Below the pieces are notes generated by a model that was not told where the DNA came from, ran no database searches, and worked only from the letters and a program-made list of their open reading frames with translations. Both the position numbers and the translations under genes were made by a program. From contig NZ_QVMP01000023.1 of NCBI RefSeq assembly GCF_010501095.1, positions 63,993-127,992 on the forward strand: a DNA stretch of 64,000 nt. Reading direction: 5' to 3'. This document shows, one piece after another, positions 30,091 through 39,159 of the stretch (its first letter is position 1; the number at the start of each line of letters is the position of its first letter). Origin of the DNA: Dysgonomonas sp. 520. GTDB lineage: Bacteria; Bacteroidota; Bacteroidia; Bacteroidales; Dysgonomonadaceae.

Positions 30091-33000
30091 TTATTTTTTC
30101 TGATATTCAGTAGGACTAACACCATATTCCTTTTTAAAACTTTTAGAGAAATAATTGGGGTCGGAAAAGCCTGTCCTATACGCAGTTTCCGAAACATTAT
30201 AGCCATTAGAGAGCAATTCACATGCCTTATTAAGCCTCTTCTTTCTGATGTAATCTCCTATCGATATATTAAGTAAACTTTTCATTTTAACGTGAAGCAG
30301 GCTTCTGCTTACTGAAAGACTTTGAGTTATATTGGCAACTGAAAACTGATCATTATCCATATTTTCTTCGATAAGCCGATTTATTTGCTCCATAAATTCC
30401 TTATCATACTTGCTTAGCGATTCTGATTCGACATTATCACCCAAGGCACTCACTATTTTTCCCCGCTGCACCTGCTTCATGTGGATGATATTTTTTGCCT
30501 GAAGCTCTAATATCTCAGGATCAAACGGCTTCTCCACGTATGCCTCAACTCCGCTTTCATATCCTTTCTTCACATCTTCCGTGTCGTTTTTGGCGGTCAG
30601 CAGAATTATAGGTATATGCGATGTGGAAATATCATTTTTCAATATTTTACACATTTCGTTTCCGTCCATTTCGGGCATCATAACATCCGAGATAACCAAG
30701 TCGACAGGATATTTACGTGCAATCTCCAATGCCTCAACACCGTTCTTTGCTAAAAAAACATTGTACTTCGGAGTAAACATATTTGACAAAAAACGGAGCA
30801 GTTCTTCATTATCTTCCACTATCAGAATAGAGGATTCTAAATACGAACTTTTCTTTTCGGACAGAGGTGTTGAATTAGCTTGTTCTAAAAAAGGTGCGGC
30901 AAATTCGTATTGATTAAGCGAGATCAATGTTTTATCCGGATTAATCTTATCCTGAGCACTGAAACTTGATTCTGAAACGTTTAACGTTACAACGAAACAA
31001 GAGCCTTCTCCAATAGAACTTTCAACATAAATATCTCCTTTATGAATTTTAGCAAACTTTTTGACCAGAGCCAGCCCCATGCCCCACCCTTTGTTGTTGA
31101 CATTATAACCTCGTTTTGTTTGATAATATCTTTCAAAAATGTTGTCGAGTTCTTCCTTGGCAATACCTATCCCTGTGTCTTTAACATCAATACGCAGACA
31201 TGTATAACCTTCCGAATTTTCAGTAATTGCAGCACTTATGATGATATTTCCGCCCGAAGGTGTAAATTTTATGGCATTGGAAAGTAAATTGTTTGTTATT
31301 TTTTCAACATACGACGGCGAAAACCAAACTTCTTCGCCATTGTTTTCACAATGAATATAAAAAGATATGGATTTTTCCAAAGCACTTTCTTTGAACAACA
31401 GAGCTATATTTTCGATAAAATCAAGCGGATTTCCTTTTTGAATATAGAACTGAAAATTCCCGGATTCTACTTTGTTGAATGTAACCAACTCGTCAATCAA
31501 CCCAACCATTTTATTTGTATTTTTTATAGCAACATCCAATCTTTCGGAAGACTCGGCTGATAGCTTTTCGTGCGTCGATACATATTTCAGTGGAGCCATA
31601 ATCAAAGAAAGAGGGGTCTTCAGTTCATGTGAAACCGATGTGAAGAAGTCCATCTTAACTCTATTTATTTCTTCCATATTTTCTTTCTCCATATTGGCCA
31701 GGGTTACGGCATTTCGTTCTCTTATCCGCATCGAAAATATCCTATACACGATATAGATAATCAGTCCTATAACTACAATATAAATCAGAAATGCCCATAC
31801 GGAAAGATAAAACGGAGACTTTATAATAAATCTGATTTCTTTTATAGGAGCTTGCTCCCAGCCTTCGTTCGAGTTATTGGCTCTTATTTGCAGTGTGTAG
31901 TTTCCAAACGGCAAGTTCGAACCCACAAATTTACATTCCTGCCCAACATTTCGCCATTCTCTATCAACTCCTAATAAACGAACCTGATAGTTTATCGTAC
32001 TGGTATTTCCTAACGATATTGCCGCATAATCGATACTAAAAGAACGGGATTGACCGTATGAGAACGTAATATCGGTCATATCGTCCAAAGCGCCTGTCAG
32101 GGGTGAGTCTTTGCCGATTGAAGTAACAATCTGATTGTTTACATTCAAATTAATCAGATGAACATGAAAGAGCTTTCGTTCGATCTTGATATCTTCCGGA
32201 ATGAATGATATAAAACCATTCACACACCCGAAATATAACTGTCCGTTCTGAGCCTGGATGGATGACGAAAAATTAAACTGATTGATGGGAAGGCCATCTT
32301 CCACCGTATAACAGATAAATGCACTGCGCTCTTTATTAAACTGATACAAACCCTGACTAGTGCTTATCCATAATCGCCCCAGTTCGTCTTCAATTGTGCT
32401 GCAAATAGTAGTTTTCGACAAGCTGAGCTCATTCGCCAAGGTTTTAATTGTTAAATCGGAAAGGTCTATATATTGCAATCCCCCGTTATTGGTTCCGATC
32501 CAGATTCTGTTATCCGAATCCTGATATAAGCTGGTTATATAATCGTCTTTAAGTTGCGAGTTATTTGTTTTTGCACTCCATCCATTCACTTCTCCCGTCT
32601 TGCTGTCGACCCTGAAAAGTCCGCTATTTCGGGTTCCTGCCCATATATTATTATCTTTATCAATAAGTAAACAATAAATAAAATCGTTGTCCAACACGGG
32701 ATGGTTGATTTTCAAAAACATATTTTTTTCAGAATCATAGTACCTCAATCCTTGGGTTGTACCTACCCACATCGTACCACTTCGTTCTTTCACAATAGCA
32801 AATATAGCATCCGACGCCAAGCCGTTTTGCGAACCCGGCATATACTGTTCCCAAGCTCCGGACGAGAGATTGTAACAAAACAACCCGTTGCGAAACGTTC
32901 CTATCCACATCTCCTTTTTTGCATCATTATAAAAAAGCTCATGAACATTATGACCTAATGTTTCGATACGATCAAAAACCTTTACTTCTTCGGTTTTGGT

Positions 33001-34164
33001 GTTGTATATATTTAATCCTCCGTCTTCGGTTGCAATCCATAAAATATCTTTTTGTGGTTCTACAATTTTGCGAACAGCTTTTCCTTTAATGTTCTTGGAG
33101 CCATATCCCGCCTCAATCCAAAGAAACTGCTCGCTATTTTTAAGTAGAATATTAATTCCCCCGAAATAAGTGCCTATCCACATATTGCCATCCCTATCGC
33201 AAATGATTGAATAAATGGCATTGTCATTCAACTTGTTCTTGTCTACGAAATCTTGCTGCAAAACTTCGATTCTACCGTCAGAATCCAATATTGTAATACC
33301 CTTTTCCGTACCAAACCACATTCGCCCCCGGTCATCTTCGGCAATAGTGCGCACCGTTCCGTCGGAAAGCTGACCGGCATGGTATATATTATCTTTCCCC
33401 GTTTTCAGATCAATACTCATAACGCCTTTGCCATTGCGTCCTATCCAAAGGCATCCTTTCTTGTCGAAATATAAAGGTATTATACCATCTGAGCCGGTTA
33501 TAAAATCTGAAAAATAACCAGGTCTTATTTGCGTTATCTTTGCAAAAGACGAGTCATAGTAGAATATGGATTGATTGGTCGATATAAACAAACGGTCGTC
33601 TGCATCTACCGCCATCGACACTATATATTCAGCGTCTTGCCGTGGATGCATAACAAACTCGTCGGCAATTTCGTCGTATATATACAGTTGAGTACCTCCA
33701 CATATAATTTTACCTGTTTGGGTTTCTACGATAGACGATATTATCGAATTTGACAAATTGTAGCACTTAAAATCGTCTGTTGCAGGCCTGTACAAACAAA
33801 CACCCTCGTATGTGCCAACCCAGATTCTTTTTTTCCGATCCTGATATATTGCCCTGACAAAATTCTGATTCAGAGAATGAGGATTGCCAACCTGTTTAAA
33901 ATAACTTGTGATTTCATATCCGTCATAACGGGATAGTCCGTTACGCGTTCCTATCCAAAGCATACCTTTATCGTCCTGCATCAATGCTTCGACCTGCTGA
34001 TGAGGCAGTCCGTCTTTGCCCGTAAGGTGCATAAACCTGTAATTGGCCGCAAACAACAATACCGGCTGAAATGCCATTATAGAAATAAACAAGAAAAAGA
34101 TTAACAGGTATTTATTCCTGAAAATCTTCAAAATATAAGAATCCGGGTTAAAACAATTTTTCAT
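30091..34164 (-). CDS. Hybrid two-component system regulator (HTCS)
   Basis: A one-protein sensor and regulator of the type that controls PULs. The 1357 residues contain a signal or anchor segment (about 19-40); a periplasmic sensor of repeated Reg_prop motifs (MWIGT, LWIAT, IWAGT and similar, about 45-660) forming two propellers; a Y_Y_Y domain (about 690-780); a membrane helix (790-812); HisKA with phospho-acceptor His846 in SVSHELKTPL; HATPase (about 950-1065, DTGIGI and GWGMGLAL); a receiver with Asp1160 in ISDVMMPEMDG; and an AraC-type HTH (about 1255-1357). All catalytic residues are intact. It presumably senses an oligosaccharide released from the PUL substrate and activates the susC/GH2 units upstream. 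Confidence 0.96.
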   Translation of the reverse strand: MKNCFNPDSYILKIFRNKYLLIFFLFISIMAFQPVLLFAANYRFMHLTGKDGLPHQQVEALMQDDKGMLWIGTRNGLSRYDGYEITSYFKQVGNPHSLNQNFVRAIYQDRKKRIWVGTYEGVCLYRPATDDFKCYNLSNSIISSIVETQTGKIICGGTQLYIYDEIADEFVMHPRQDAEYIVSMAVDADDRLFISTNQSIFYYDSSFAKITQIRPGYFSDFITGSDGIIPLYFDKKGCLWIGRNGKGVMSIDLKTGKDNIYHAGQLSDGTVRTIAEDDRGRMWFGTEKGITILDSDGRIEVLQQDFVDKNKLNDNAIYSIICDRDGNMWIGTYFGGINILLKNSEQFLWIEAGYGSKNIKGKAVRKIVEPQKDILWIATEDGGLNIYNTKTEEVKVFDRIETLGHNVHELFYNDAKKEMWIGTFRNGLFCYNLSSGAWEQYMPGSQNGLASDAIFAIVKERSGTMWVGTTQGLRYYDSEKNMFLKINHPVLDNDFIYCLLIDKDNNIWAGTRNSGLFRVDSKTGEVNGWSAKTNNSQLKDDYITSLYQDSDNRIWIGTNNGGLQYIDLSDLTIKTLANELSLSKTTICSTIEDELGRLWISTSQGLYQFNKERSAFICYTVEDGLPINQFNFSSSIQAQNGQLYFGCVNGFISFIPEDIKIERKLFHVHLINLNVNNQIVTSIGKDSPLTGALDDMTDITFSYGQSRSFSIDYAAISLGNTSTINYQVRLLGVDREWRNVGQECKFVGSNLPFGNYTLQIRANNSNEGWEQAPIKEIRFIIKSPFYLSVWAFLIYIVVIGLIIYIVYRIFSMRIRERNAVTLANMEKENMEEINRVKMDFFTSVSHELKTPLSLIMAPLKYVSTHEKLSAESSERLDVAIKNTNKMVGLIDELVTFNKVESGNFQFYIQKGNPLDFIENIALLFKESALEKSISFYIHCENNGEEVWFSPSYVEKITNNLLSNAIKFTPSGGNIIISAAITENSEGYTCLRIDVKDTGIGIAKEELDNIFERYYQTKRGYNVNNKGWGMGLALVKKFAKIHKGDIYVESSIGEGSCFVVTLNVSESSFSAQDKINPDKTLISLNQYEFAAPFLEQANSTPLSEKKSSYLESSILIVEDNEELLRFLSNMFTPKYNVFLAKNGVEALEIARKYPVDLVISDVMMPEMDGNEMCKILKNDISTSHIPIILLTAKNDTEDVKKGYESGVEAYVEKPFDPEILELQAKNIIHMKQVQRGKIVSALGDNVESESLSKYDKEFMEQINRLIEENMDNDQFSVANITQSLSVSRSLLHVKMKSLLNISIGDYIRKKRLNKACELLSNGYNVSETAYRTGFSDPNYFSKSFKKEYGVSPTEYQKK

Positions 34165-34488
34165 GAATCAGGTTTCTGGTTTTCTGATTTTATTTAATTC
34201 TGTAGTCATCTAGACTTTTTAAATTATACTTAATTTTTAAGTTTTTGTCATGTTGAACGTAGTGAAACATCTAAAAAAAACAGATCCTTCGATACTCTCA
34301 GGATGACAAAATTGAATAAAACGAAAAAGTCTAGACGGTTTCTCTGTCATAAAGATAAGATTACTAAGAGTCTGGTTGAAAATTTTTCTTTGAAATTATT
34401 GTGTGCCTAAAAAGGCAATTTTTACTCCTCAAATCTTTTTCATTAAAAATTTAAACAGGCTCTAAACAAAAATATTCTTGCTCCGATT
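34165..34488. other. Intergenic region between PUL structural genes and HTCS
   Basis: 324 bases: a full family A repeat (34204-34342) and AT-rich flanks that must include the HTCS promoter. No gene. The repeat may mark the 3' end of the PUL transcript. Confidence 0.65.
34204..34342. repeat. Family A repeat, copy 2 (139 bp)
   Basis: Same as 4019-4155 apart from one substitution (TTTTTAAG for TTTTTGAG) and two extra A in the central A-run. Same orientation relative to the flanking minus-strand genes. Confidence 0.92.
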
Positions 34489-36450
34489 TCAGAATAATAT
34501 TTTTTTGTTTACGATATCTCCACTAACAAGATGTAGCCTCAAAATCCCGCCTCCCCATGACTGGGGAAGAGGGATTTGGGTATTTTGATCCAGATTTGTT
34601 TTCCTATCAATTAACCCACCAGTGAAAGAGTAGAAAAATAAATCACTTATTGCGAACGGACTATTTATATGCAAAATGTTGTCTTCGACGAAAGCCCGTA
34701 CACTCGGATTATCTTTATCTGCAGTTATCGCTGAGCCTTTATTCGGAACCAAGCGAAACTCCAACCATGTCCACGAAGCGTCGTTATCAACGTCTGCAAT
34801 GTTATCCGTTGTGAGTTTATATTGCTCTTTATTGACAACCTCAACAGCTATTGCCATTCGGGTATCAATAGGAGGAGCAGTTTTGCCCATCAAACTCCAG
34901 GGGATAGCTACTTCTATATTATAATAAATAGACTTTACGTCAACGGCATATAATATCTCAGAGGTATTATTGTCGTTTTTCCACACGCCGTTGCTTGCAC
35001 GCTGAAACTTTACAGTTCCATCCGTGTCGAAGAAAAAGCTATACATTCCTTCTTGTGGAGTAGACCCTGAAACATCATCAGCATCAATCATAAAACGTAC
35101 GCCGTCATTGTCAAGTCCCGTATTTATAATGTTTCGGTCGATAACACGGGAGGTGAAATAAAGATACTTTTCATCATACAAAAAGTCTACCGTTGTTTTA
35201 TTTTTGCTCACATGCCCCAAATGAAGCTGCGAAAGATTCGATGTTGTCCACTTTTCGCCCGAAGTCTTCACCCCGTCAACCGTAATTTTTCCATAGTCGG
35301 CTCGTGCCTGACGGATAGGATATCCTTTAATCATCAAAACATCATTAGGCTTATTAGGTGGCCCGACAGACCCTAAAGCCACAACAACTCCCGTGTCTAT
35401 GACCGACACAGAATTCCAAATAGAATGTTTGTCATTGCCAAGAGCAAACGGTGTGCTCTTAGCCTTAAAGTTCTGCGCTCTTTCATCTCCGACCAATACG
35501 TGCATATCGAAATACTGTAAATCGTCTGAGATTCTATTCTCATTACTCTGATAAGAAGCTACAGTTTCTCCCCATGGAAGTTGACGGATATATGGAGCCG
35601 CAGAAATTAAACCTGCAGGGGGTATCGTTTCAAAAATCATTTCACGATTAGAACTAGTTGCACTTACAGGCCCTTTTGTCCAATTATCGTCTAAAGTATT
35701 ACGTACAGTAGTAGCTACAAAATGTCTTCTTCCAGGCCATCCGTTATCTTCGATGATTACCACAATTTCACTCTCATCGCGAAGCAATAGAGGAGCAGGC
35801 ATACCGTCTCTCGAACCAGCACGATAGCAAACAGTTACAGGTTTGCTCCATGTTACCCCTTTGTCAAAAGAACGGCACATGGATATGTTCTGATCTTCAT
35901 TTGTGGTATATTCATTTTCATTTGCAAAATAGCACTGTACTTCACCTGACGGCAATTCAAGAAAAGCCGGTTCCCAACAGCCATCAACAAAAACATGCTT
36001 CGCGTCAAACACAAAATATGGGTCACTCCAGGTTTCGCCATTATCTGTACTGCGCAAAACACGAATACCGAAAAGGCGATCGGTTGAATACGGGGCCATA
36101 GGCCGGGGATTAAATCCGACTAAAATTGTACCATCCAACAGCTGAACAACATCAGGAACTGCATAAGATACTTTATTGGGTGGCGACGCTATAAGCCGGG
36201 GAGACGACCACGAAGTTCCCTTATTATTGCTGAACGTTATACTAATTCCTCCCAAAGCCTCGGCAACAGCCAATAACCTCCCATCCTGAAGCTCAATCAT
36301 ACGGGCATAATTCCCCGATGGAAATACTGTTGTTTGACTACCAAGATCCCAAAATATCCGCGAGCCCTGATAAGGTGTCACTCGTTGACCAAAAGATGGG
36401 ACACACATTGTCAACGCAAACAATAGTAATATAATTTTATTTTTTTTCAT
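34489..36450 (-). CDS. Sialidase-fold (BNR repeat) protein with CBM9-like and T9SS domains
   Basis: Probably an outer-surface glycosidase of the PUL. I start at the ATG at 36450, which opens a signal peptide (MKKNKIILLLFALTMCVPSFGQ); the frame continues to a GTG at 36465 that overlaps the previous gene. The N-terminal part (about 20-380) is a beta-propeller with Asp-box motifs SNNKGTSW, STDNGETW and SFDKGVTW, as in GH33 sialidases and GH93 arabinanases. I cannot tell these apart by eye. A CBM9-like beta-sandwich follows (about 395-570, YLYFTSRVIDRN, DGVRFMIDADD). The last 70 residues look like a T9SS sorting domain. It is 11 bases after the lipoprotein gene. Confidence 0.82.
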   Translation of the reverse strand: MKKNKIILLLFALTMCVPSFGQRVTPYQGSRIFWDLGSQTTVFPSGNYARMIELQDGRLLAVAEALGGISITFSNNKGTSWSSPRLIASPPNKVSYAVPDVVQLLDGTILVGFNPRPMAPYSTDRLFGIRVLRSTDNGETWSDPYFVFDAKHVFVDGCWEPAFLELPSGEVQCYFANENEYTTNEDQNISMCRSFDKGVTWSKPVTVCYRAGSRDGMPAPLLLRDESEIVVIIEDNGWPGRRHFVATTVRNTLDDNWTKGPVSATSSNREMIFETIPPAGLISAAPYIRQLPWGETVASYQSNENRISDDLQYFDMHVLVGDERAQNFKAKSTPFALGNDKHSIWNSVSVIDTGVVVALGSVGPPNKPNDVLMIKGYPIRQARADYGKITVDGVKTSGEKWTTSNLSQLHLGHVSKNKTTVDFLYDEKYLYFTSRVIDRNIINTGLDNDGVRFMIDADDVSGSTPQEGMYSFFFDTDGTVKFQRASNGVWKNDNNTSEILYAVDVKSIYYNIEVAIPWSLMGKTAPPIDTRMAIAVEVVNKEQYKLTTDNIADVDNDASWTWLEFRLVPNKGSAITADKDNPSVRAFVEDNILHINSPFAISDLFFYSFTGGLIDRKTNLDQNTQIPLPQSWGGGILRLHLVSGDIVNKKILF

Positions 36451-36461
36451 TGTTATATTAT

Positions 36462-37445
36462 TCACTGATAACTAATCTTCACGTTGACAGTCGCTTTCGA
36501 CCGTAAATTTGCATTTTCGGGAGAAATTGAAACCAAACGATAAACTACATTTTGACTAAAATCGACAGCAGTTGTTCCTGATGTTTGTTCAATATTCCCG
36601 ATGTAAACTTTATCGGTTGACGAGTGTGTTGTAAACTCCGGTATAATATTGCTGATATCTGTTCCTGCGGGTAACGAAATTGCCATGTCGAAAGTACTAT
36701 AATCAAATTCGTTACGTATCAATGTCCCTTCTGCCCCAAGCATCTTAAATGTATTAAATTCAGGATAATACATTGTGTGAAGTTTATATGGGCGTACTGT
36801 TCCGAAATCTGATTTTACTGAAATATAGACAGTATTCGATAAATTATACTTAGTCGTACTTGAATACTCCGCATCATTGACAAAGACCTTAGTAGAATCG
36901 GATTGAATATAGAAACGTAACCTTTGAGACAAAGCTATCGACGGAGTCGAGTTGTTATATTTCACTTTACGGGGTAAAACCATCAACCACTCATCATCAG
37001 CCAACTTTTGCGCAAACACTTCATCATAAAGAATCTGAGGGCACGAGAGCTTATCTATCTCTGTCTGATTGTCAATTACCGTTACTGTAAAAGAACACGT
37101 GTCACGTTTCAGGTCTTTTGCTTTATCGGTATGCGTAGAAGCGATACACACAACTTTGTATATTCCCGGCGATGAATATGAATAAGTGAACAAACCTTTA
37201 TTCACCACAAATCCGGTATTACTCTGCTCCCTAAGTTCATAATTGTGCATATCGTCACCGGTATAAACAACAACCTGATCTGCATATCCCGTGAAGTTAA
37301 TAATCATCGACTCATTAATTTCAAAATTATCCTTGTTAATGGTCATTCGGGCGATAGGAGTATCGGCACTTTCCTCTTCGCAAGAGAGAAGAAACAATGG
37401 CAGGCAAACTCCCAACAATATCTTAAAAAATATTTTCATTTTCAT
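36462..37445 (-). CDS. PUL surface lipoprotein with PKD-like domain (SusE position)
   Basis: A 327-residue lipoprotein (lipobox LLSC, Cys22, followed by EEES, an acidic stretch like the surface-export signals of Bacteroidetes lipoproteins). Residues 30-125 resemble a PKD/Ig fold (FTYSYSSPGIYKVVCIAST). The rest is beta-rich with two repeated units ending in VDFSQNVVYRLVS and STTKYNLSNTVYISV, as in DUF5018-type proteins. It sits right after susD (18 bases), where SusE/SusF-like glycan-binding proteins are usually encoded, so a surface glycan-binding role is likely. There are no enzyme motifs. Confidence 0.8.
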   Translation of the reverse strand: MKMKIFFKILLGVCLPLFLLSCEEESADTPIARMTINKDNFEINESMIINFTGYADQVVVYTGDDMHNYELREQSNTGFVVNKGLFTYSYSSPGIYKVVCIASTHTDKAKDLKRDTCSFTVTVIDNQTEIDKLSCPQILYDEVFAQKLADDEWLMVLPRKVKYNNSTPSIALSQRLRFYIQSDSTKVFVNDAEYSSTTKYNLSNTVYISVKSDFGTVRPYKLHTMYYPEFNTFKMLGAEGTLIRNEFDYSTFDMAISLPAGTDISNIIPEFTTHSSTDKVYIGNIEQTSGTTAVDFSQNVVYRLVSISPENANLRSKATVNVKISYQ

Positions 37446-37463
37446 TCTGTTTCTGATTAATAA

Positions 37464-39143
37464 TTAATACCCCGGATTTTGCTCTACAACACCATTAGAT
37501 ATATCAATCTCACTTTGAGGTATAGGGAATAACTCGTTGATTCCCTCTCTGAAATAATAGCCTCTTTTGTTGGCTCGTTTTGCACCATACGTTTTAATAA
37601 CATCTGCGGCCCTTTTTTGACGAACCAGGTCAAAGAAACGATCCCACTCAAAACATAATTCAGTACGTCGCTCTTTCCATATCTGATCGCGCATCTGACC
37701 ATAACCGCCTCCAATATACAATGCCGAACTGTTATTTATAGTATTAGCCTGTGCTTTGTTTTTATTCAATTGAACCAAAGCCATCGCTCCTTGCCCACAC
37801 TCATTCAAGGCTTCGGCATACATCAGAACAACCTCCGCATAACGAATCAAACGCCTGTTTTTCCCATTATCGCCTCCATATTGCGGGCGGTCTTTGATCG
37901 GCGTATACCATTTCAATGAGAGATAACGCCCCGGTCCACTCTGACACAAATCTCCGTCAGGTGCATATTGCTGATGCCCGATAGTATAGTTCCGACGAGG
38001 ATCGCTGGAAAATATCTGCTGGATTATATCATCAGTTGTCCAGATTTGAGGAGTACTTGAATAATGGTTCGTGTAGATTGGCGTTCCTTCATTTATATCA
38101 CCTTCCGAACCATCGGCCGATTCTTTGAAAACAACCTCGAAGACAGAACCTTTGCTAAATTCGCCTACCTGAAAAAACTGATCAACATAGTCTATATCTT
38201 TTCCATAATAGTCTTTATATTCGAGCGAATATGCATTCTGCAATGCCGGCAATTCTGTGTTTTCAGTTTCGTAGGGATCTGTTGATGAGTTTAATTCTTT
38301 CGGCTTAAACCACAAGCGTTTACGAAGGCTTTCCCAATCTTCCTTAGACGAATCGTATTTGAGAATCTCACCCAAAGTCATAGACCTTCCGTCAACAAAA
38401 AACTCTCCTAAACGTACCATTTCTCTCCAGTAATCCGATTTTTCGCCCGGAGTTGCCTGATACATAAGCACCTTCATCAACAAAGCTACTGCTGCGCCTT
38501 CTCCGGCTTTGCCGGCATCGGTTCCCATGTAGCGGGCAGGCAACATAATTGCAGCTTCTCTCAAGTCTTTTTCAATATAGGCGTAAACCTCTTTTTCCGA
38601 GCTACGGGGTATTACCAGATTCTTTACCGTTTCCACCTCCGGGCGAATAGGTACCCCCCCGTAAGTTTTAACCAAATTGAAATAGTATAAAGCCCTTAAA
38701 AATTTAGCCTGTCCCAATATCTCACGTATAGCCTTATACGACGCATAATCGTCAACCGACAGTTTCACTTTATGCGCATTTGCTATTACCTGATTTACCC
38801 GATGGATGCCTTTATAATTGATCGTATATCTATTTTGCACCCATTCGTTTGATGTGCTAAACCGAAATTGCACCAACTGCCCCATTTGGCTTGACAGACC
38901 TTCATCGTCTCCCCAAACATCATCGGCACAGGCTTCACCGAAACGCCACTCACATTCGTTGAAAAGATCCATCTGCAATACGTCATAACCGGCATTTAAG
39001 GCCGCCTGAAGCTTGTAGCGGGTGTCATAATAATTCTTATCTGTTGAGTTTCCAAGAACTTCTTTATCTAAGAAATCATCACATCCGGTTAGTGTAAAAA
39101 AACTAATACTGAATATCAGTATCTTGAATAATATTCTATTCAT
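37464..39143 (-). CDS. SusD/RagB family outer-membrane glycan-binding lipoprotein
   Basis: Lid of the SusCD glycan importer. The 559 residues have a lipobox LTGC (Cys21), an N-terminal TPR-type helical region (RALYYFNLVKTYGGVPIRPE is the family hallmark), and the C-terminal RagB signature ENGKNRRLIRYAEVVLMYAEALNE, IWKERRTELCFEWDRFFDLVR and LFPIPQSEIDISNGVVEQNPGY. Full length. It starts 16 bases after susC. Confidence 0.97.
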   Translation of the reverse strand: MNRILFKILIFSISFFTLTGCDDFLDKEVLGNSTDKNYYDTRYKLQAALNAGYDVLQMDLFNECEWRFGEACADDVWGDDEGLSSQMGQLVQFRFSTSNEWVQNRYTINYKGIHRVNQVIANAHKVKLSVDDYASYKAIREILGQAKFLRALYYFNLVKTYGGVPIRPEVETVKNLVIPRSSEKEVYAYIEKDLREAAIMLPARYMGTDAGKAGEGAAVALLMKVLMYQATPGEKSDYWREMVRLGEFFVDGRSMTLGEILKYDSSKEDWESLRKRLWFKPKELNSSTDPYETENTELPALQNAYSLEYKDYYGKDIDYVDQFFQVGEFSKGSVFEVVFKESADGSEGDINEGTPIYTNHYSSTPQIWTTDDIIQQIFSSDPRRNYTIGHQQYAPDGDLCQSGPGRYLSLKWYTPIKDRPQYGGDNGKNRRLIRYAEVVLMYAEALNECGQGAMALVQLNKNKAQANTINNSSALYIGGGYGQMRDQIWKERRTELCFEWDRFFDLVRQKRAADVIKTYGAKRANKRGYYFREGINELFPIPQSEIDISNGVVEQNPGY

Positions 39144-39159
39144 CTTTGATATCTTTTAA